A DNA stretch of 64,000 nucleotides from MGBC163016 sp964462135 (GCA_964462135.1 CAYWWK010000009.1:15830-79829), one strand, 5' to 3'. Counted from the stretch's first letter, positions 16,817 to 25,679 are shown. Numbers and translations: made by a program. Notes: generated by a model not told the origin, from the letters alone.

Positions 16817-17899
16817 CTATCGCAGGCGGTTCACGAACCAGTCCGCCATGGATTCCAACATATTCCGCGCATCACTTGGCTTGAGCATCTCATTCAGGCG
16901 AACCTTTGCGATCTCAGTCAGGTTCTCGGCATATGAGCGAGCATAATCGATGCTTCCCGCTTCGGTCATGAGATCAACAGCCTCAGCAAGCACTTGCGGT
17001 TCCTTTGACCGGGAGGACAGGATGCCTATCAGCCGCTCTCGCTCATTGCCTTCCAGAGTCTGAAGGGCATGGACCACGACCAAGGTGCGCTTGCCTTCCG
17101 TGATATCGTTGCGAAAATCCTTCTTGGTGCTTTCCTCGCGACCCACCAGGTTGAGCAGGTCATCTTGGATCTGGAATGCGAGACCCGTATCAAGCCCGTA
17201 GTTGCGCAGCGCCTCGATCTCTGATTCTGTTCCACCACCGATGATGGCACCTATGGCCAAGGGAACCGCCCCTGAGTAATGGGCGGTCTTGTGGGTGGCC
17301 ATGACCAGATAGTCCTCGGGTGTGATGTCGTAGCGCGCATCGCGGGCCCAACCGATGTCCAATGCCTGGCCCTCCACGGTGCGTCGCGTCATCTCCACCA
17401 ATTCGGTCACCACGCGCACCTTCGTCGCATCATCAAGGCCCGCATCGCGCATGACCGTGCCGTTCACCAGTGACAGCGCAAGGTCTCCCATGTTGATGGC
17501 CAGCCCCAGCCCTTCGCTCAGATGGAGACACGGTTCACCCCGCCGCAACTCCGCTTCATCGGCGATGTCGTCATGGATGAGGGCAGCGGTATGGAAATGC
17601 TCGATGGCGGCCGCTGCAGAGGTGGCCAGATCGGCATTCCCCCCCACGGCAAGGCAGGCGGCGAAGCAGATCAAGGGGCGATGCCGCTTTCCACCATTGT
17701 CGGAATAGACGCGAAGCGGGCCATACAGATAGCGGTCCATATCAGGATGCGTTCCTGCAGGGATGAAGCTGTTGATGAGCCCCCCAACCCGGTTCGCGTA
17801 GCAATCAAGGTATTCTTCGAATGTCGTCGGCTGGCGCTCAACCGAGCCCAAGATCTCAGTGATGGTTTCCATATTCCCTGACTTACCGGCTGCGTCCAT
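16817..17899 (-). CDS. Polyprenyl diphosphate synthase
   Basis: An all-helical trans-prenyltransferase that extends allylic diphosphates with isopentenyl diphosphate. The first aspartate-rich motif is LIHDDIADEAELRRGEP and the second is GLAFQIQDDLLNLVG, with the conserved Lys-rich GKRTLVVVHAL after it. Length (360) suits the geranylgeranyl or longer-chain type; the chain length, and so whether it makes quinone side chains or carrier lipid, cannot be read reliably. An ATG at 17872 is an alternative start. Its first codons overlap the end of the ppx gene upstream, so they are cotranscribed. Confidence 0.9.
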   Translation of the reverse strand: MDAAGKSGNMETITEILGSVERQPTTFEEYLDCYANRVGGLINSFIPAGTHPDMDRYLYGPLRVYSDNGGKRHRPLICFAACLAVGGNADLATSAAAAIEHFHTAALIHDDIADEAELRRGEPCLHLSEGLGLAINMGDLALSLVNGTVMRDAGLDDATKVRVVTELVEMTRRTVEGQALDIGWARDARYDITPEDYLVMATHKTAHYSGAVPLAIGAIIGGGTESEIEALRNYGLDTGLAFQIQDDLLNLVGREESTKKDFRNDITEGKRTLVVVHALQTLEGNERERLIGILSSRSKEPQVLAEAVDLMTEAGSIDYARSYAENLTEIAKVRLNEMLKPSDARNMLESMADWFVNRLR

Positions 17900-18839
17900 G
17901 ATGTTGTGCCGCCCATAATATCATTCCCTGGAGGATGTCAGATTCGCTGGCCGTGAACTCTCCGACATTGAACGCCTCCATGACCCTTGAAAGGATGAGC
18001 AATCCCGCCACGATCACCGGCGCGCGGCGCGGATCAAGCCCGGTCACCTGTTCACGCTCGCACTCCGACAGAAGGGCAAGCCGATGCAACAGCGCCTGCA
18101 AGGCATCAAGGGAAAGCCGTGCTCCATGCACGCGCGCCGCATCATAGGTTTCCATGTGCTCGTGCATGCTGATGGCGCTGGTGGCCGTGCCAGCCACCGC
18201 GAAGAGACGTGCTGAGGCGAAGGCAGCGGGCAGGGTGGCTGCCCACGGGATGATCTGCCCATCTACCCAGGCACTGGCCCGTGCGATGTCAGCTGCACAG
18301 GGTGGATCATCTTCGAAGAAGCGCTCCGTCAACCTTCGGCATCCCACATCGAAGGAGCGGAAGAAGTCAGGGGAGCACCCCGCATACCCGAAGGAGATCT
18401 CGGTGGAACCGCCACCCACATCAACCACCATGAGCGCATCTTCCCCGTATGTTCCTGCCGATACACCACGAAACGTGAGCGCTGCTTCCGTTTTCCCATC
18501 GATGACCTCAAGGCTCAACCCTCGGTCAGTGAAAATGCGACGGAGCTCCTCGGCGTTGCTGGCATCCCGAGCGGCTGACGTGGTGACTGCGACCGTGGCG
18601 ATAACCGGCTCAGAGGGTGTTGACGCTTCGTCCCGAAGGCGCAGGAACCCGTCAAGGGCCGAAGCCACCCGGTTTATGGCGCGTGGATTCAGGCGCCCGG
18701 TCGCATCCGTTCCTTCGCCCAGGTTCGTCACCTCATAGGCGCGCACCACATCCCGGACTTGGCCGCCATCGACATCCGCTACCAGAAGTCGACTGGTTAC
18801 CGTTCCGATGTCTATAGCCGCGAAACGCTCCATGCCCAT
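17883..18839 (-). CDS. ppx: Ppx/GppA family phosphatase
   Basis: An actin-like ATPase-fold enzyme that hydrolyses polyphosphate or pppGpp. The phosphate-binding loops are clear: FAAIDIGTVTSRLLVADV at the N-terminus and LMVVDVGGGSTEISFGY near residue 130. It is about 318 residues, the short form without the C-terminal HD domain, which in actinobacteria usually marks Ppx1/Ppx2-type exopolyphosphatases. I start at the ATG at 18839 (MGMERF) because the longer upstream frame runs through the preceding gene. It ends 17 bases inside the polyprenyl synthase frame. Confidence 0.88.
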   Translation of the reverse strand: MGMERFAAIDIGTVTSRLLVADVDGGQVRDVVRAYEVTNLGEGTDATGRLNPRAINRVASALDGFLRLRDEASTPSEPVIATVAVTTSAARDASNAEELRRIFTDRGLSLEVIDGKTEAALTFRGVSAGTYGEDALMVVDVGGGSTEISFGYAGCSPDFFRSFDVGCRRLTERFFEDDPPCAADIARASAWVDGQIIPWAATLPAAFASARLFAVAGTATSAISMHEHMETYDAARVHGARLSLDALQALLHRLALLSECEREQVTGLDPRRAPVIVAGLLILSRVMEAFNVGEFTASESDILQGMILWAAQHHGRSR

Positions 18840-18855
18840 GGGATATGCCGCCAGC

Positions 18856-19818
18856 CTATCCGCGGTCGTATGCGAAGAGGATATCCAAGACCCCGGAATA
18901 CCAGGTTTCAGGAGCCGCCACGCTTCCCGGTGCCACATTGGCATGGAAATCGGGGCTCGCATCAACGTCGATGCCGATAACGCTTGCCGTTTCCTCATCG
19001 GGCTTGATCAATCCGAATTCCGTGTGCGCCTTGTCCTCAAGGCCATCTTCGGTGGAAAGATAGTCCACCGTGGACTGAAGGGCATCGTTGCGCTCTTGGA
19101 CGGCTGCATATTCCGCCGAGAGCCTGTCGCGCTCACGCACCTGCTGATAGTATTGCTGGGCCGGTGTATAGATTGAACCGACGAGCATCACGGCGAAGAA
19201 GGCGAAGATGAGCACCATGGCATTGCGTTTGAAGCGGGATGACAGCTGTGGAAGGCTGATGCGCGAAAGGCCTGGGATGGCGAATGCACCCGAAGCGCCA
19301 CTTCCATGCCGTCCCTGCACCCGAGCCGCCTTCTTCTGGGATGAGGTCATCTTCGGCTCATGCAGCGCCGCCCGCGGTGCGCCTTCCGAAGGGAAGGATG
19401 CCTCATCACCCCCATAGCTTCTCTCGAATGCCCGTTCTGCCTGGCTCTTCGAACGAGCCTTGCGGGCTTCTCGCCACTTCTTCGACCAAGAGGCGAACAC
19501 ACCTTGCGAAGCCGGCTCTTGGCCACTCTCCTCCTCGATCAGGTCCTCTTCCGAGAAGATGGCGGAGCGTGGAACACCATCATCCTGACGCTCCTGCCAA
19601 GAGCTGAAAGCCTCTTCGCCGAAATCAAGCTTGAAGATGTTGTTGAGGTTCTCGCTGTCCTGCCTCCGAGAGAAGACAGGCTGATCATGCTCTGAAGAAC
19701 GCCTGCGTGATGACGCATGCATGGTGCGACGGACGTCATCAAAGGCAACGATGTTCGATTGCTGAGCCAAAGGAAGCGCTCCTGTTGCAACTGGTTCGGT
19801 TAAGGTTCGTTCATGCAA
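18856..19818 (-). CDS. FtsB/DivIC-like septum formation initiator
   Basis: A bitopic cell-division protein. A long, charged, low-complexity cytoplasmic part (about residues 1-195, Ser/Arg/Glu-rich) precedes one membrane segment (AMVLIFAFFAVMLVGSIYT), then a coiled coil (QQVRERDRLSAEYAAVQERN) and a short extracytoplasmic end with the family's YLSTEDGLEDKAHTEFGLI pattern. In the FtsQLB complex such proteins activate septal wall synthesis. The cytoplasmic part is longer than in most FtsB/DivIC proteins. It lies directly upstream of ppx on the same strand; FtsB-Ppx adjacency is a common actinobacterial order. Confidence 0.86.
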   Translation of the reverse strand: MHERTLTEPVATGALPLAQQSNIVAFDDVRRTMHASSRRRSSEHDQPVFSRRQDSENLNNIFKLDFGEEAFSSWQERQDDGVPRSAIFSEEDLIEEESGQEPASQGVFASWSKKWREARKARSKSQAERAFERSYGGDEASFPSEGAPRAALHEPKMTSSQKKAARVQGRHGSGASGAFAIPGLSRISLPQLSSRFKRNAMVLIFAFFAVMLVGSIYTPAQQYYQQVRERDRLSAEYAAVQERNDALQSTVDYLSTEDGLEDKAHTEFGLIKPDEETASVIGIDVDASPDFHANVAPGSVAAPETWYSGVLDILFAYDRG

Positions 19819-19876
19819 TGAAGCTGTTGGTTAGGGTACCATCATCCGGCGACGTTTCCAACCCCTCTTGAGCCAT

Positions 19877-20260
19877 CTATAGGTCAAGTCCGTCGATGAA
19901 GGCCATCCACTTCTCAAAGGATTCGTCACTGATGGCATGTTCCATCATGCAGGCCTCTTCCTCAGCGGTCTTCGCATCGATGCCAAGCCCCCGATTGAGA
20001 AACGTCGTCAAGGCCCGATGCCGATCCAATACCTTGTTGCCATAGGCCTCCCCTGCTGGCGTGAGGGTGATGTCACCATAATAGGGCTGGGTCACCAGTC
20101 CCTTCTCCTTGAGAATGGTCACTGCCTTGCTGACCGAGGCTTTGGACACACCAAGCTTTTCCGCCACATCCACCGCCCGTATCGGCTGCTCCCTGCTGCC
20201 GCCGATCATGACCATCGCTTCCAGATAATCCTCATGGGAGGGGGATATCTTCTTCTCCAT
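19877..20260 (-). CDS. DtxR/MntR-family metal-dependent repressor, short form
   Basis: Residues 1-65 are a winged helix (HEDYLEAMVMIG, then VDVAEKLGVSKASVSKAVTIL), and residues 66-127 the dimerisation/metal domain. The metal-site pattern CMMEHAISDE has the Cys/Glu/His triad of iron-type (DtxR/IdeR) rather than manganese-type (MntR) members, and HRALTTFLNRGLGID is also typical. The SH3 domain is absent. The feo genes begin about 2.5 kb away and carry two sets of matching dyads, so this is the best local candidate for their regulator. No copy of the dyad is seen before its own start. Confidence 0.9.
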   Translation of the reverse strand: MEKKISPSHEDYLEAMVMIGGSREQPIRAVDVAEKLGVSKASVSKAVTILKEKGLVTQPYYGDITLTPAGEAYGNKVLDRHRALTTFLNRGLGIDAKTAEEEACMMEHAISDESFEKWMAFIDGLDL

Positions 20261-20283
20261 TGCGCCTCATCCTCTCCACGCGC

Positions 20284-22170
20284 TCATGCATCCTCACCAC
20301 GCTCAAGCTGCTCAGTGGCCGAAAGCCATTCCTCCTCGAGCGCCAAAAGCGTCTCCTGGGTTGCCTTCACCCGCCCCTCTGCCTCGGACAAGGCAAGGTA
20401 GTCAGTGGGATCAAGCAATCCCATGGCCGCGTTTGCTTCCTCTATCTTAGCCGTTGTCGTCTCCATCTTCCGCTCAAGGGACGCCACAAGCTTCTTCAGA
20501 CGCTGCCGCTCCTTGTTAGAAAGCCTCGCAGGCGCCTCTTTCTCACGAGCATCGTCTCCGGCCTTCTGCCCGGACGACAGGCCTTGCTCCTGCACGGCAG
20601 GCGTCCCGGAAGCCTGGCCCGCATCCGCGGCTTCCCTTGAGTGAGCTGCCAGTTCGAGGTACTCATCCACGCCCCGCGGCAGATGACGAAGGTGGCCGTC
20701 CAGAAGCGCGAACTGATGATCGGTCACCCGCTCCATCAGATAGCGGTCATGCGTCACCAGGATGAGCGTGCCGGGCCAGCCATCAAGCATATCCTCAACC
20801 GCGGCCAGCATGTCTATATCCAGGTCGTTGCCCGGTTCGTCCAAGATGAGCACATTGGGTTCTTCCAGAAGAATCATCATCAGTGCCAGTCGCCGCTTCT
20901 GACCACCAGAAAGGCTTGCCACCGGCTCGTTCAAGTCAGCCTTGTCGAAACCGAGCCGTTCCAGAAGCTGACTTGAGGTTGCTTCCTTGCCATCCAGCAT
21001 CGTGCGATGGGGAAAGCGCGCAACTGCCTGGCGAACCCTATCCCCTTCGAACGCGCGAAGATTGTCAAGATGTTGCGAGAGCACCGCGAAACGTACGGTT
21101 TGACCGATCTTGACCCGACCACGCGTGGGAGCCATCGCCCCTTCGATGACACGCAGAAGCGTGGTCTTGCCAGCGCCGTTTCCCCCGACGATGCCAATAC
21201 GATCACCCGGGCCTATCGCCCACGTGATGTCATCGAGAACGCGGTGCATGCCGTCTGATCCCTTGAAGCTGACTGAGACGTTCTCCAGGTCAACAACCTG
21301 CTTTCCAATGCGAGCCATTGCCATGCGCTTGAGTTGGATGTCATCACGCAGTTCAGGAACATCGGCAATGAGCGCCTTGGCGGTCGCCACATGGAACTTC
21401 GGCTTGGTGGCTCGAGCGCGTGCCCCGCGGGAGAGCCATGCCAATTCCCGGCGCAGGGCATTCTGCCGCTTCTGTTCAGCAAGCGCCGCCTGACGCTCCC
21501 GCTCGACCCGCTGCATGATATAGGCAGAGAAGCCCCCTTCGAAAGGAAGGACGCGTCCTGCATGCACCTCCCACATGGTGTTGCACACCTCATCCAGAAA
21601 CCATCGGTCGTGGGTGACCACCAGAAGCGCACCCGCATCCTTGCGCCACCGACCCTTCAAGTGCTGGGCCAACCATGTGATGGCACGGATGTCCAGATGA
21701 TTCGTCGGCTCGTCAAGCATGAGCACGTCCCAGTCCTGAGCCAGGACACGGGCAAGGTCCACCCGACGCCGCTGACCACCTGAAAGCGTCCCCACCTGCG
21801 CATCCCAGGAGATATCCTCCAAAAGGTTGTCGAAGATGGCCCGTATCCTGGCATCCGATGCCCAAAGGTACTCAGGAACATCACCGACCACTGACGTTCG
21901 CACGGAATCAGTGTCAACCAGGACATCGGCCTGAGCAAGCAGTCCCACGCTCACGCCACCCGTACGAATGACGCGCCCCGAATCCGCCTCCCGTTTTCCC
22001 GCCAGCAGATTCAAAAGCGTAGATTTGCCGTCCCCGTTCCGACCGACGATACCGATACGCTGACCGCTGTCCACCCCCAGGGACACTTCGGCTAGGACCG
22101 TCTTCGACGGCACCTCCACACATGCCTTCTCGCAGCCCAGCAGAAACGCCAAGAGCAGCCCTTTCTCCAT
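20284..22170 (-). CDS. ABC-F family ATPase (Uup type)
   Basis: A cytoplasmic tandem ABC protein that acts on ribosomes or DNA structures, with no membrane domain. ATPase 1 has GRNGDGKSTLLN, LSGGQRRRVDLARVL and LDEPTNHLDI; ATPase 2 has GNGAGKTTLLR, LSGGQKRRLALMMIL and LDEPGNDLDI. A linker and a C-terminal coiled coil (last ~80 residues, KNERQRLKKLVASLERKM pattern with NKERQRLKKL) make it Uup-like, 628 residues. Two residues differ from consensus: Asp for Ala in the first Walker A and Gly for Thr after the second Walker B. A TATACT box 15 bases before the ATG and no ribosome site suggest a very short leader. The dtxR-like gene lies 23 bases downstream. Confidence 0.9.
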   Translation of the reverse strand: MEKGLLLAFLLGCEKACVEVPSKTVLAEVSLGVDSGQRIGIVGRNGDGKSTLLNLLAGKREADSGRVIRTGGVSVGLLAQADVLVDTDSVRTSVVGDVPEYLWASDARIRAIFDNLLEDISWDAQVGTLSGGQRRRVDLARVLAQDWDVLMLDEPTNHLDIRAITWLAQHLKGRWRKDAGALLVVTHDRWFLDEVCNTMWEVHAGRVLPFEGGFSAYIMQRVERERQAALAEQKRQNALRRELAWLSRGARARATKPKFHVATAKALIADVPELRDDIQLKRMAMARIGKQVVDLENVSVSFKGSDGMHRVLDDITWAIGPGDRIGIVGGNGAGKTTLLRVIEGAMAPTRGRVKIGQTVRFAVLSQHLDNLRAFEGDRVRQAVARFPHRTMLDGKEATSSQLLERLGFDKADLNEPVASLSGGQKRRLALMMILLEEPNVLILDEPGNDLDIDMLAAVEDMLDGWPGTLILVTHDRYLMERVTDHQFALLDGHLRHLPRGVDEYLELAAHSREAADAGQASGTPAVQEQGLSSGQKAGDDAREKEAPARLSNKERQRLKKLVASLERKMETTTAKIEEANAAMGLLDPTDYLALSEAEGRVKATQETLLALEEEWLSATEQLERGEDA

Positions 22171-22280
22171 TTATCGTCGTGTGCGAGTATATCCCACCCG
22201 GGGAAGTCCACAGCCCCGAAACAGTTGTTCGCCGTGTCCCCCGGAATGCACCAGGTTGGCAAGCTGCGTGCTTCGCATGA

Positions 22281-22302
22281 CGCAGGCTGAAGCCTGCGCT
22301 AC
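22281..22302 (+). repeat. Dispersed 22-bp palindromic repeat, copy 1
   Basis: CGCAGGCTGAAGCCTGCG followed by CTAC. Two near-identical copies occur at 56284-56305 and 56893-56914, all in gene-free DNA. The AGGCT/AGCCT core forms a small hairpin, as in REP-type elements. Confidence 0.65.
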
Positions 22303-22346
22303 AAGCCTTCGACAAGGAAGGCGATACAGCATCTTGATTTCAACGT

Positions 22347-22416
22347 CGTAGGGGTCGATCCGAGCCGTAGGGGTCGATCCGAGCGAAGCGGAGATCGACC
22401 CAATCGACCCAATCGA
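22347..22416 (+). repeat. Tandem 19-bp repeat and inverted GTCGATC copies
   Basis: CGTAGGGGTCGATCCGAGC occurs twice head to tail (22347-22365 and 22366-22384). It is followed by GATCGACCC and two AATCGACCC/AATCGACT units, which are the reverse complement of the GGGTCGATC core, so the segment can fold into a hairpin. A related GGGTCGATCCG follows the 22-bp repeat at 56284. Confidence 0.6.
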
Positions 22417-22466
22417 CTGGGTCGGACCGTGGGCGTCCCCGTTGTCCGCTTAGGTATCGGCATGAC

Positions 22467-22498
22467 GACAGGCACCGACCATACGGCCAGTGCCTGTC
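22467..22498 (-). terminator. Hairpin downstream of the feoB operon
   Basis: GACAGGCAC and GTGCCTGTC form a 9-bp perfect stem 50 bases after the last feo gene. There is no T run on the minus strand, so termination may be partial or the hairpin may protect the mRNA end. Confidence 0.45.
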
Positions 22499-22546
22499 AT
22501 GTTCGCCTGAGAAGATAAGGGAGAGAGGAGGGGGAGCCTATGCTCC

Positions 22547-22762
22547 TCAGGCATTATCGAGAGTCGCTGCCATCTTCTTGACAGCTTCGCAGTTGACGCA
22601 GGAATCCTTTGAATGCGGATCGTTCTGCTTGCCGCATCCGTGGCAGTGGCCATCGCAATGGTCTCCGCAGTCGCACATACCGCGCTTCACCAGGCGATGG
22701 ACAGCCAAAGCTGCACAGACGATGATGAGGGCAAGCAGGATGATGGTTGAGATACTCATCAT
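22547..22762 (-). CDS. FeoB-associated Cys-rich membrane protein
   Basis: A 71-residue protein with one N-terminal membrane helix (about residues 4-22, IILLALIIVCAALAV) followed by a cytoplasmic segment containing seven Cys and several His (CDCGDHCDGHCHGCGK). This is the FeoB-associated Cys-rich family that takes the FeoC position in many anaerobes. Its ATG overlaps the feoB stop (ATGA). It may handle ferrous iron or an iron-sulfur cluster next to the FeoB pore; that role is inferred from family and context. Confidence 0.9.
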   Translation of the reverse strand: MMSISTIILLALIIVCAALAVHRLVKRGMCDCGDHCDGHCHGCGKQNDPHSKDSCVNCEAVKKMAATLDNA

Positions 22763-24990
22763 GCAGCCTCCGCATTCAGAGCGCGCTGAGCCTTCGCATT
22801 CTCATCCATGTTGTACTTCGGCATGGGACGGAACAGTAGGAACAGCATGAGCGCCGCAACGGCCAGAGCGATGACGGTCCAGATATTGAACGCCACCTCA
22901 CCGGCAGCCAAGCCACCCAACTGGTAGATCATGAGTCCCACGCACCAGCCGAAGGCGCACATGTAGCCGATGGCCGCCCAAGTCCACTTCGCTGAGGCCA
23001 TCTGGCGACGAATGGTGCCAATGGCGGCAAAGCAGGGAGCGCACAGCAGGTTGAAGGCGCAGAAAGCCATGATCGCCGCCGAGCCGCCGCCGAGCATCAC
23101 TCCGAAGCTCTCCCAGAGAGTTGGGTCCGTCTCGCCAACCTCGCCGAGTTGCGTGAGGATGCCAACGGTGGCAACCACATTCTCCTTCGCCACCAGGCCC
23201 GTGATGGACGTGACGGTAGCCTCCCAGTTGCCGAACCCGAGCGGAGCGAAGATCCAAGCAAGCAGGCTGCCAAGACCGGCCATCAAGCTGTAATCGAGAT
23301 AACCGTCCATCTCGGAGTCGAGCAGGCCGAAGGCGCCGTCGTACACGCCGAAGTTCATCAGGAACCAGATGACGACGGTGGACAGGAAGATGATGGTTCC
23401 GGCCTTCACGATGTAGCTCTTCACACGCTCCCACATGGAGAGCAGTACGCTCTTCACGGTGGGCAGATGATACTGGGGAAGCTCCATGATGAAGGGGGCC
23501 ACTGCACCCGCGAATGCCTTGAACTTCTTCAGGATGATGCAACTGATGATGATGGCCGCTAACCCCATGAAGTAGAACAGCGGTGCCACCCACCAGGTGC
23601 TTTCATAGTCAGAGCCCGCCAGCGCACCGAATACCAGCGCGATGATAGGCAGCTTCGCACCGCAGGGGATCATCGTAGTGGTCATGATGGTCATGCGGCG
23701 ATCCTTCTCGTTCTCGATGGTCTTGGTGGCCATGACGGCAGGCACGCCGCAGCCGGAAGCAATGAGCATGGGGATGAAGCTCTTGCCGGAAAGTCCGAAG
23801 CGGCGGAAGATGCGGTCCATGATGAATGCGACGCGGGCCATGTAGCCGCAGCCCTCCAAGAAGCCGAGCAGCAAGAACAGGATGATCAGCTGTGGGATGA
23901 AGCCGATGACCGCGCCGACGCCAGCGATGATGCCGTCGACGATCAAGCTGATGATCCAAGGTGCTGCATCGACCGATTCCAAAGCATCGGTCACCACCGG
24001 AGACAGACCGGGAATCCAGATGTCGCCGTACAGCCAACCGTCACCGGAGATGCCGTCGTTGGCCCAGTCGGTGACGATGCCGCCTCCGACGGAAACAACC
24101 AGCCAATACACGAAGAACATGATGACGATGAAGATGGGAATGCCAGCCACGCGGTTGGTGACCACGCGGTCTATCTTCTGGGTAGTAGTGAGTCCCTGCG
24201 GCTTGCGGTTGACGTACTCGTCGCAAAGATGGGTGATCACCTCGTAGCGCTCATTGGTGATGATCGATTCAGCATCGTCGTCCAAGGCTGCCTCGACCTT
24301 TTCACGCACGGCTGAGATCTTGGCCAAGTCGTCCGCTGGGACCTGCAGAGCATTGATAGTCAACTGCTCGTCCTCGAACAGCTTGATGGCGCTCCAACGT
24401 ATGGAGCGCGCAGGCACCCGTGACTGGATCATGCCTTCGATCTCAGTCAGAGCGGTCTCGACCTCAGGCGCGAAGCGCAAATGGCAATCGGGCGCCGCTT
24501 TTGCCTTGGCCGCCTCCAGTGCAATCTGCACCAGCTTGTCCACGCCGTCACTGCGCAGAGCGGACACTTCGACGATGGGACAACCGAGCTTTTTCGAGAG
24601 CTCTTCGACGTCAATCCTGTCACCGTTTTTCCTGACGAGATCCATCATGTTGAGAGCCACCACGGTGGGAAGTCCTAAGTCAAGGATTTGCGTGGTCAGA
24701 TACAGATTGCGTTCGATGTTCGTCGCGTCGATGATGTTGATGACGGCATCAGGGCTGTCGCTCATCAAGTAGTCGCGCGTCACTATCTCCTCTGGTGTGT
24801 AGGGAGACAGCGAATAGATGCCTGGCAGATCAGTGAAGGTGACGTCCTTGTCCCGTCTGCACTTGCCTTCTTTCTTCTCAACGGTCACACCGGGCCAGTT
24901 CCCCACGTACTGGAACGCTCCGGTGAGATCGTTGAACAAGGTTGTCTTGCCGCAATTGGGATTGCCGGCAAGCGCTATGTTGATACTCAT
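22759..24990 (-). CDS. feoB: Ferrous iron transport protein B
   Basis: The main Fe(II) importer: an N-terminal GTPase domain linked to a polytopic membrane part. G1 is GNPNCGKTTLF (residues 9-19), G3 is DLPGIYSL, G4 NMMD and the G5 region SALRSDG. The membrane part begins near residue 285 and has the two Gate motifs, including FIPMLIASGCGVPAVMATK and FAPLGFGNWEATVTS. Length (743) is normal. A ribosome site GAAGGAA precedes the ATG, and an AGTTA-N8-TAACT dyad lies 41 bases upstream, consistent with iron-dependent control. feoA genes lie upstream behind their own terminator. Confidence 0.97.
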   Translation of the reverse strand: MSINIALAGNPNCGKTTLFNDLTGAFQYVGNWPGVTVEKKEGKCRRDKDVTFTDLPGIYSLSPYTPEEIVTRDYLMSDSPDAVINIIDATNIERNLYLTTQILDLGLPTVVALNMMDLVRKNGDRIDVEELSKKLGCPIVEVSALRSDGVDKLVQIALEAAKAKAAPDCHLRFAPEVETALTEIEGMIQSRVPARSIRWSAIKLFEDEQLTINALQVPADDLAKISAVREKVEAALDDDAESIITNERYEVITHLCDEYVNRKPQGLTTTQKIDRVVTNRVAGIPIFIVIMFFVYWLVVSVGGGIVTDWANDGISGDGWLYGDIWIPGLSPVVTDALESVDAAPWIISLIVDGIIAGVGAVIGFIPQLIILFLLLGFLEGCGYMARVAFIMDRIFRRFGLSGKSFIPMLIASGCGVPAVMATKTIENEKDRRMTIMTTTMIPCGAKLPIIALVFGALAGSDYESTWWVAPLFYFMGLAAIIISCIILKKFKAFAGAVAPFIMELPQYHLPTVKSVLLSMWERVKSYIVKAGTIIFLSTVVIWFLMNFGVYDGAFGLLDSEMDGYLDYSLMAGLGSLLAWIFAPLGFGNWEATVTSITGLVAKENVVATVGILTQLGEVGETDPTLWESFGVMLGGGSAAIMAFCAFNLLCAPCFAAIGTIRRQMASAKWTWAAIGYMCAFGWCVGLMIYQLGGLAAGEVAFNIWTVIALAVAALMLFLLFRPMPKYNMDENAKAQRALNAEAA

Positions 24991-25030
24991 CCCCTTTGTT
25001 CCTTCCTTGTCCGATTACCTTTGTGATAAT

Positions 25031-25048
25031 AGTTAGCTATAGGTAACT
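25031..25048. promoter_or_regulatory. Putative iron-repressor operator before feoB
   Basis: AGTTA-GCTATAGG-TAACT is an 18-bp inverted repeat with the same half-sites and spacing as the dyads before feoA. DtxR/IdeR-type sites are similar interrupted palindromes containing TTA(G) and (C)TAA halves. Confidence 0.6.
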
Positions 25049-25059
25049 CATTCTCTGAA

Positions 25060-25081
25060 AAATGGCACCTGCTCCGGTGCC
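25060..25081 (-). terminator. Terminator of the feoA-feoA transcript
   Basis: On the minus strand GGCACC and GGTGCC pair around GGAGCA and are followed by ATTTTTC. It separates the feoA pair from feoB, whose operator begins just beyond it. Confidence 0.75.
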
Positions 25082-25153
25082 TTTCTGTCCTCAAGAGACG
25101 GCTGCGCCCTGAAGCGCCCGCTTGACAGGTCCTCGGCCTGTAACCCAGCGCCT

Positions 25154-25387
25154 TCAGGCGATCAAAACGTTCTGCGCCTCGTCCTTGCGAAGGGAGAGTT
25201 CGAAACCGCGGACGGTCACCTCGATGGGATCTCCCAGGGGAGCCACCTTGCGCACGGTCACATCCGTGCCCTTCGTCAGCCCCATGTCCATGATGCGTCG
25301 CTTGACGGCTCCACTGCCTACCAGGCGCGCCACCTTGACCGTGCTGCCAATGGGCGCGTCGCGAAGAGTCTTCTCTGCTTCAGTCAT
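25154..25387 (-). CDS. feoA: FeoA-domain protein (second copy)
   Basis: A 77-residue SH3-like FeoA domain that supports FeoB-dependent Fe(II) uptake. The family pattern is seen in GSTVKVARLVG, KRRIMDMGLTKGTDV and FELSLRKDEAQNVLI. I start at the ATG at 25387 (MTEAEKTL), which has GAGAGGG close before it; a longer frame would overlap the other feoA. It follows the first feoA by 10 bases. Tandem, non-identical FeoA proteins are common in Gram-positive feo operons, and the two may form a heteromer on FeoB. Confidence 0.92.
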   Translation of the reverse strand: MTEAEKTLRDAPIGSTVKVARLVGSGAVKRRIMDMGLTKGTDVTVRKVAPLGDPIEVTVRGFELSLRKDEAQNVLIA

Positions 25388-25397
25388 GATTCCCTCT

Positions 25398-25679
25398 CTA
25401 TCCAGCGATGATCTTCTGTGCAGATGTTCTATCCAGGGCAACTTGCGATCCCTTTATCTCTACGATCAGGTTTCCTGATTGCTGGGTGATCACCTTCACC
25501 GGTGCTCCTGGTACGAAGCCCATGTTCTCAAGGTGACGTTTGGTCACTCCCTTGCCGCGGACCTTGATGACCCGAGCAGCTTCTCCCGCATGGAGGAATG
25601 TGAGTGGCAGCTGCTGATGAATGGATCCTCCACTGGCACAGTGCGACAGAGGCGCCTCCAAGACCATTGCATTCTGCAT
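25398..25679 (-). CDS. feoA: FeoA-domain protein (first copy)
   Basis: A 93-residue FeoA protein with an N-terminal extension of about 25 residues containing one Cys and two His (SHCASGGSIHQQ) ahead of the domain (GEAARVIKVRGKG, KRHLENMGFVPGAPV, GSQVALDRTSAQKI). The His/Cys stretch could touch metal but this is speculative. GGGAGG six bases before the ATG is a strong ribosome site. Two AGTTA-N8-TAACT-type dyads lie directly upstream, between it and a divergent P-type ATPase. Confidence 0.92.
   Translation of the reverse strand: MQNAMVLEAPLSHCASGGSIHQQLPLTFLHAGEAARVIKVRGKGVTKRHLENMGFVPGAPVKVITQQSGNLIVEIKGSQVALDRTSAQKIIAG

Larger units (their letters stand above)
22171..22546. other. Gene-free stretch with repeats between feo and uup genes
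   Basis: No coding frame supported. From left to right it holds the uup promoter region, a dispersed 22-bp palindromic repeat (22281-22302), a tandem 19-bp repeat with inverted GATCGACCC copies (22347-22416), and a long hairpin (22467-22498) after the feo genes. Confidence 0.6.

Noticed and set aside
22347..22416. Possible CRISPR array
   Set aside because: Only two abutting units with no spacers and no cas genes nearby.
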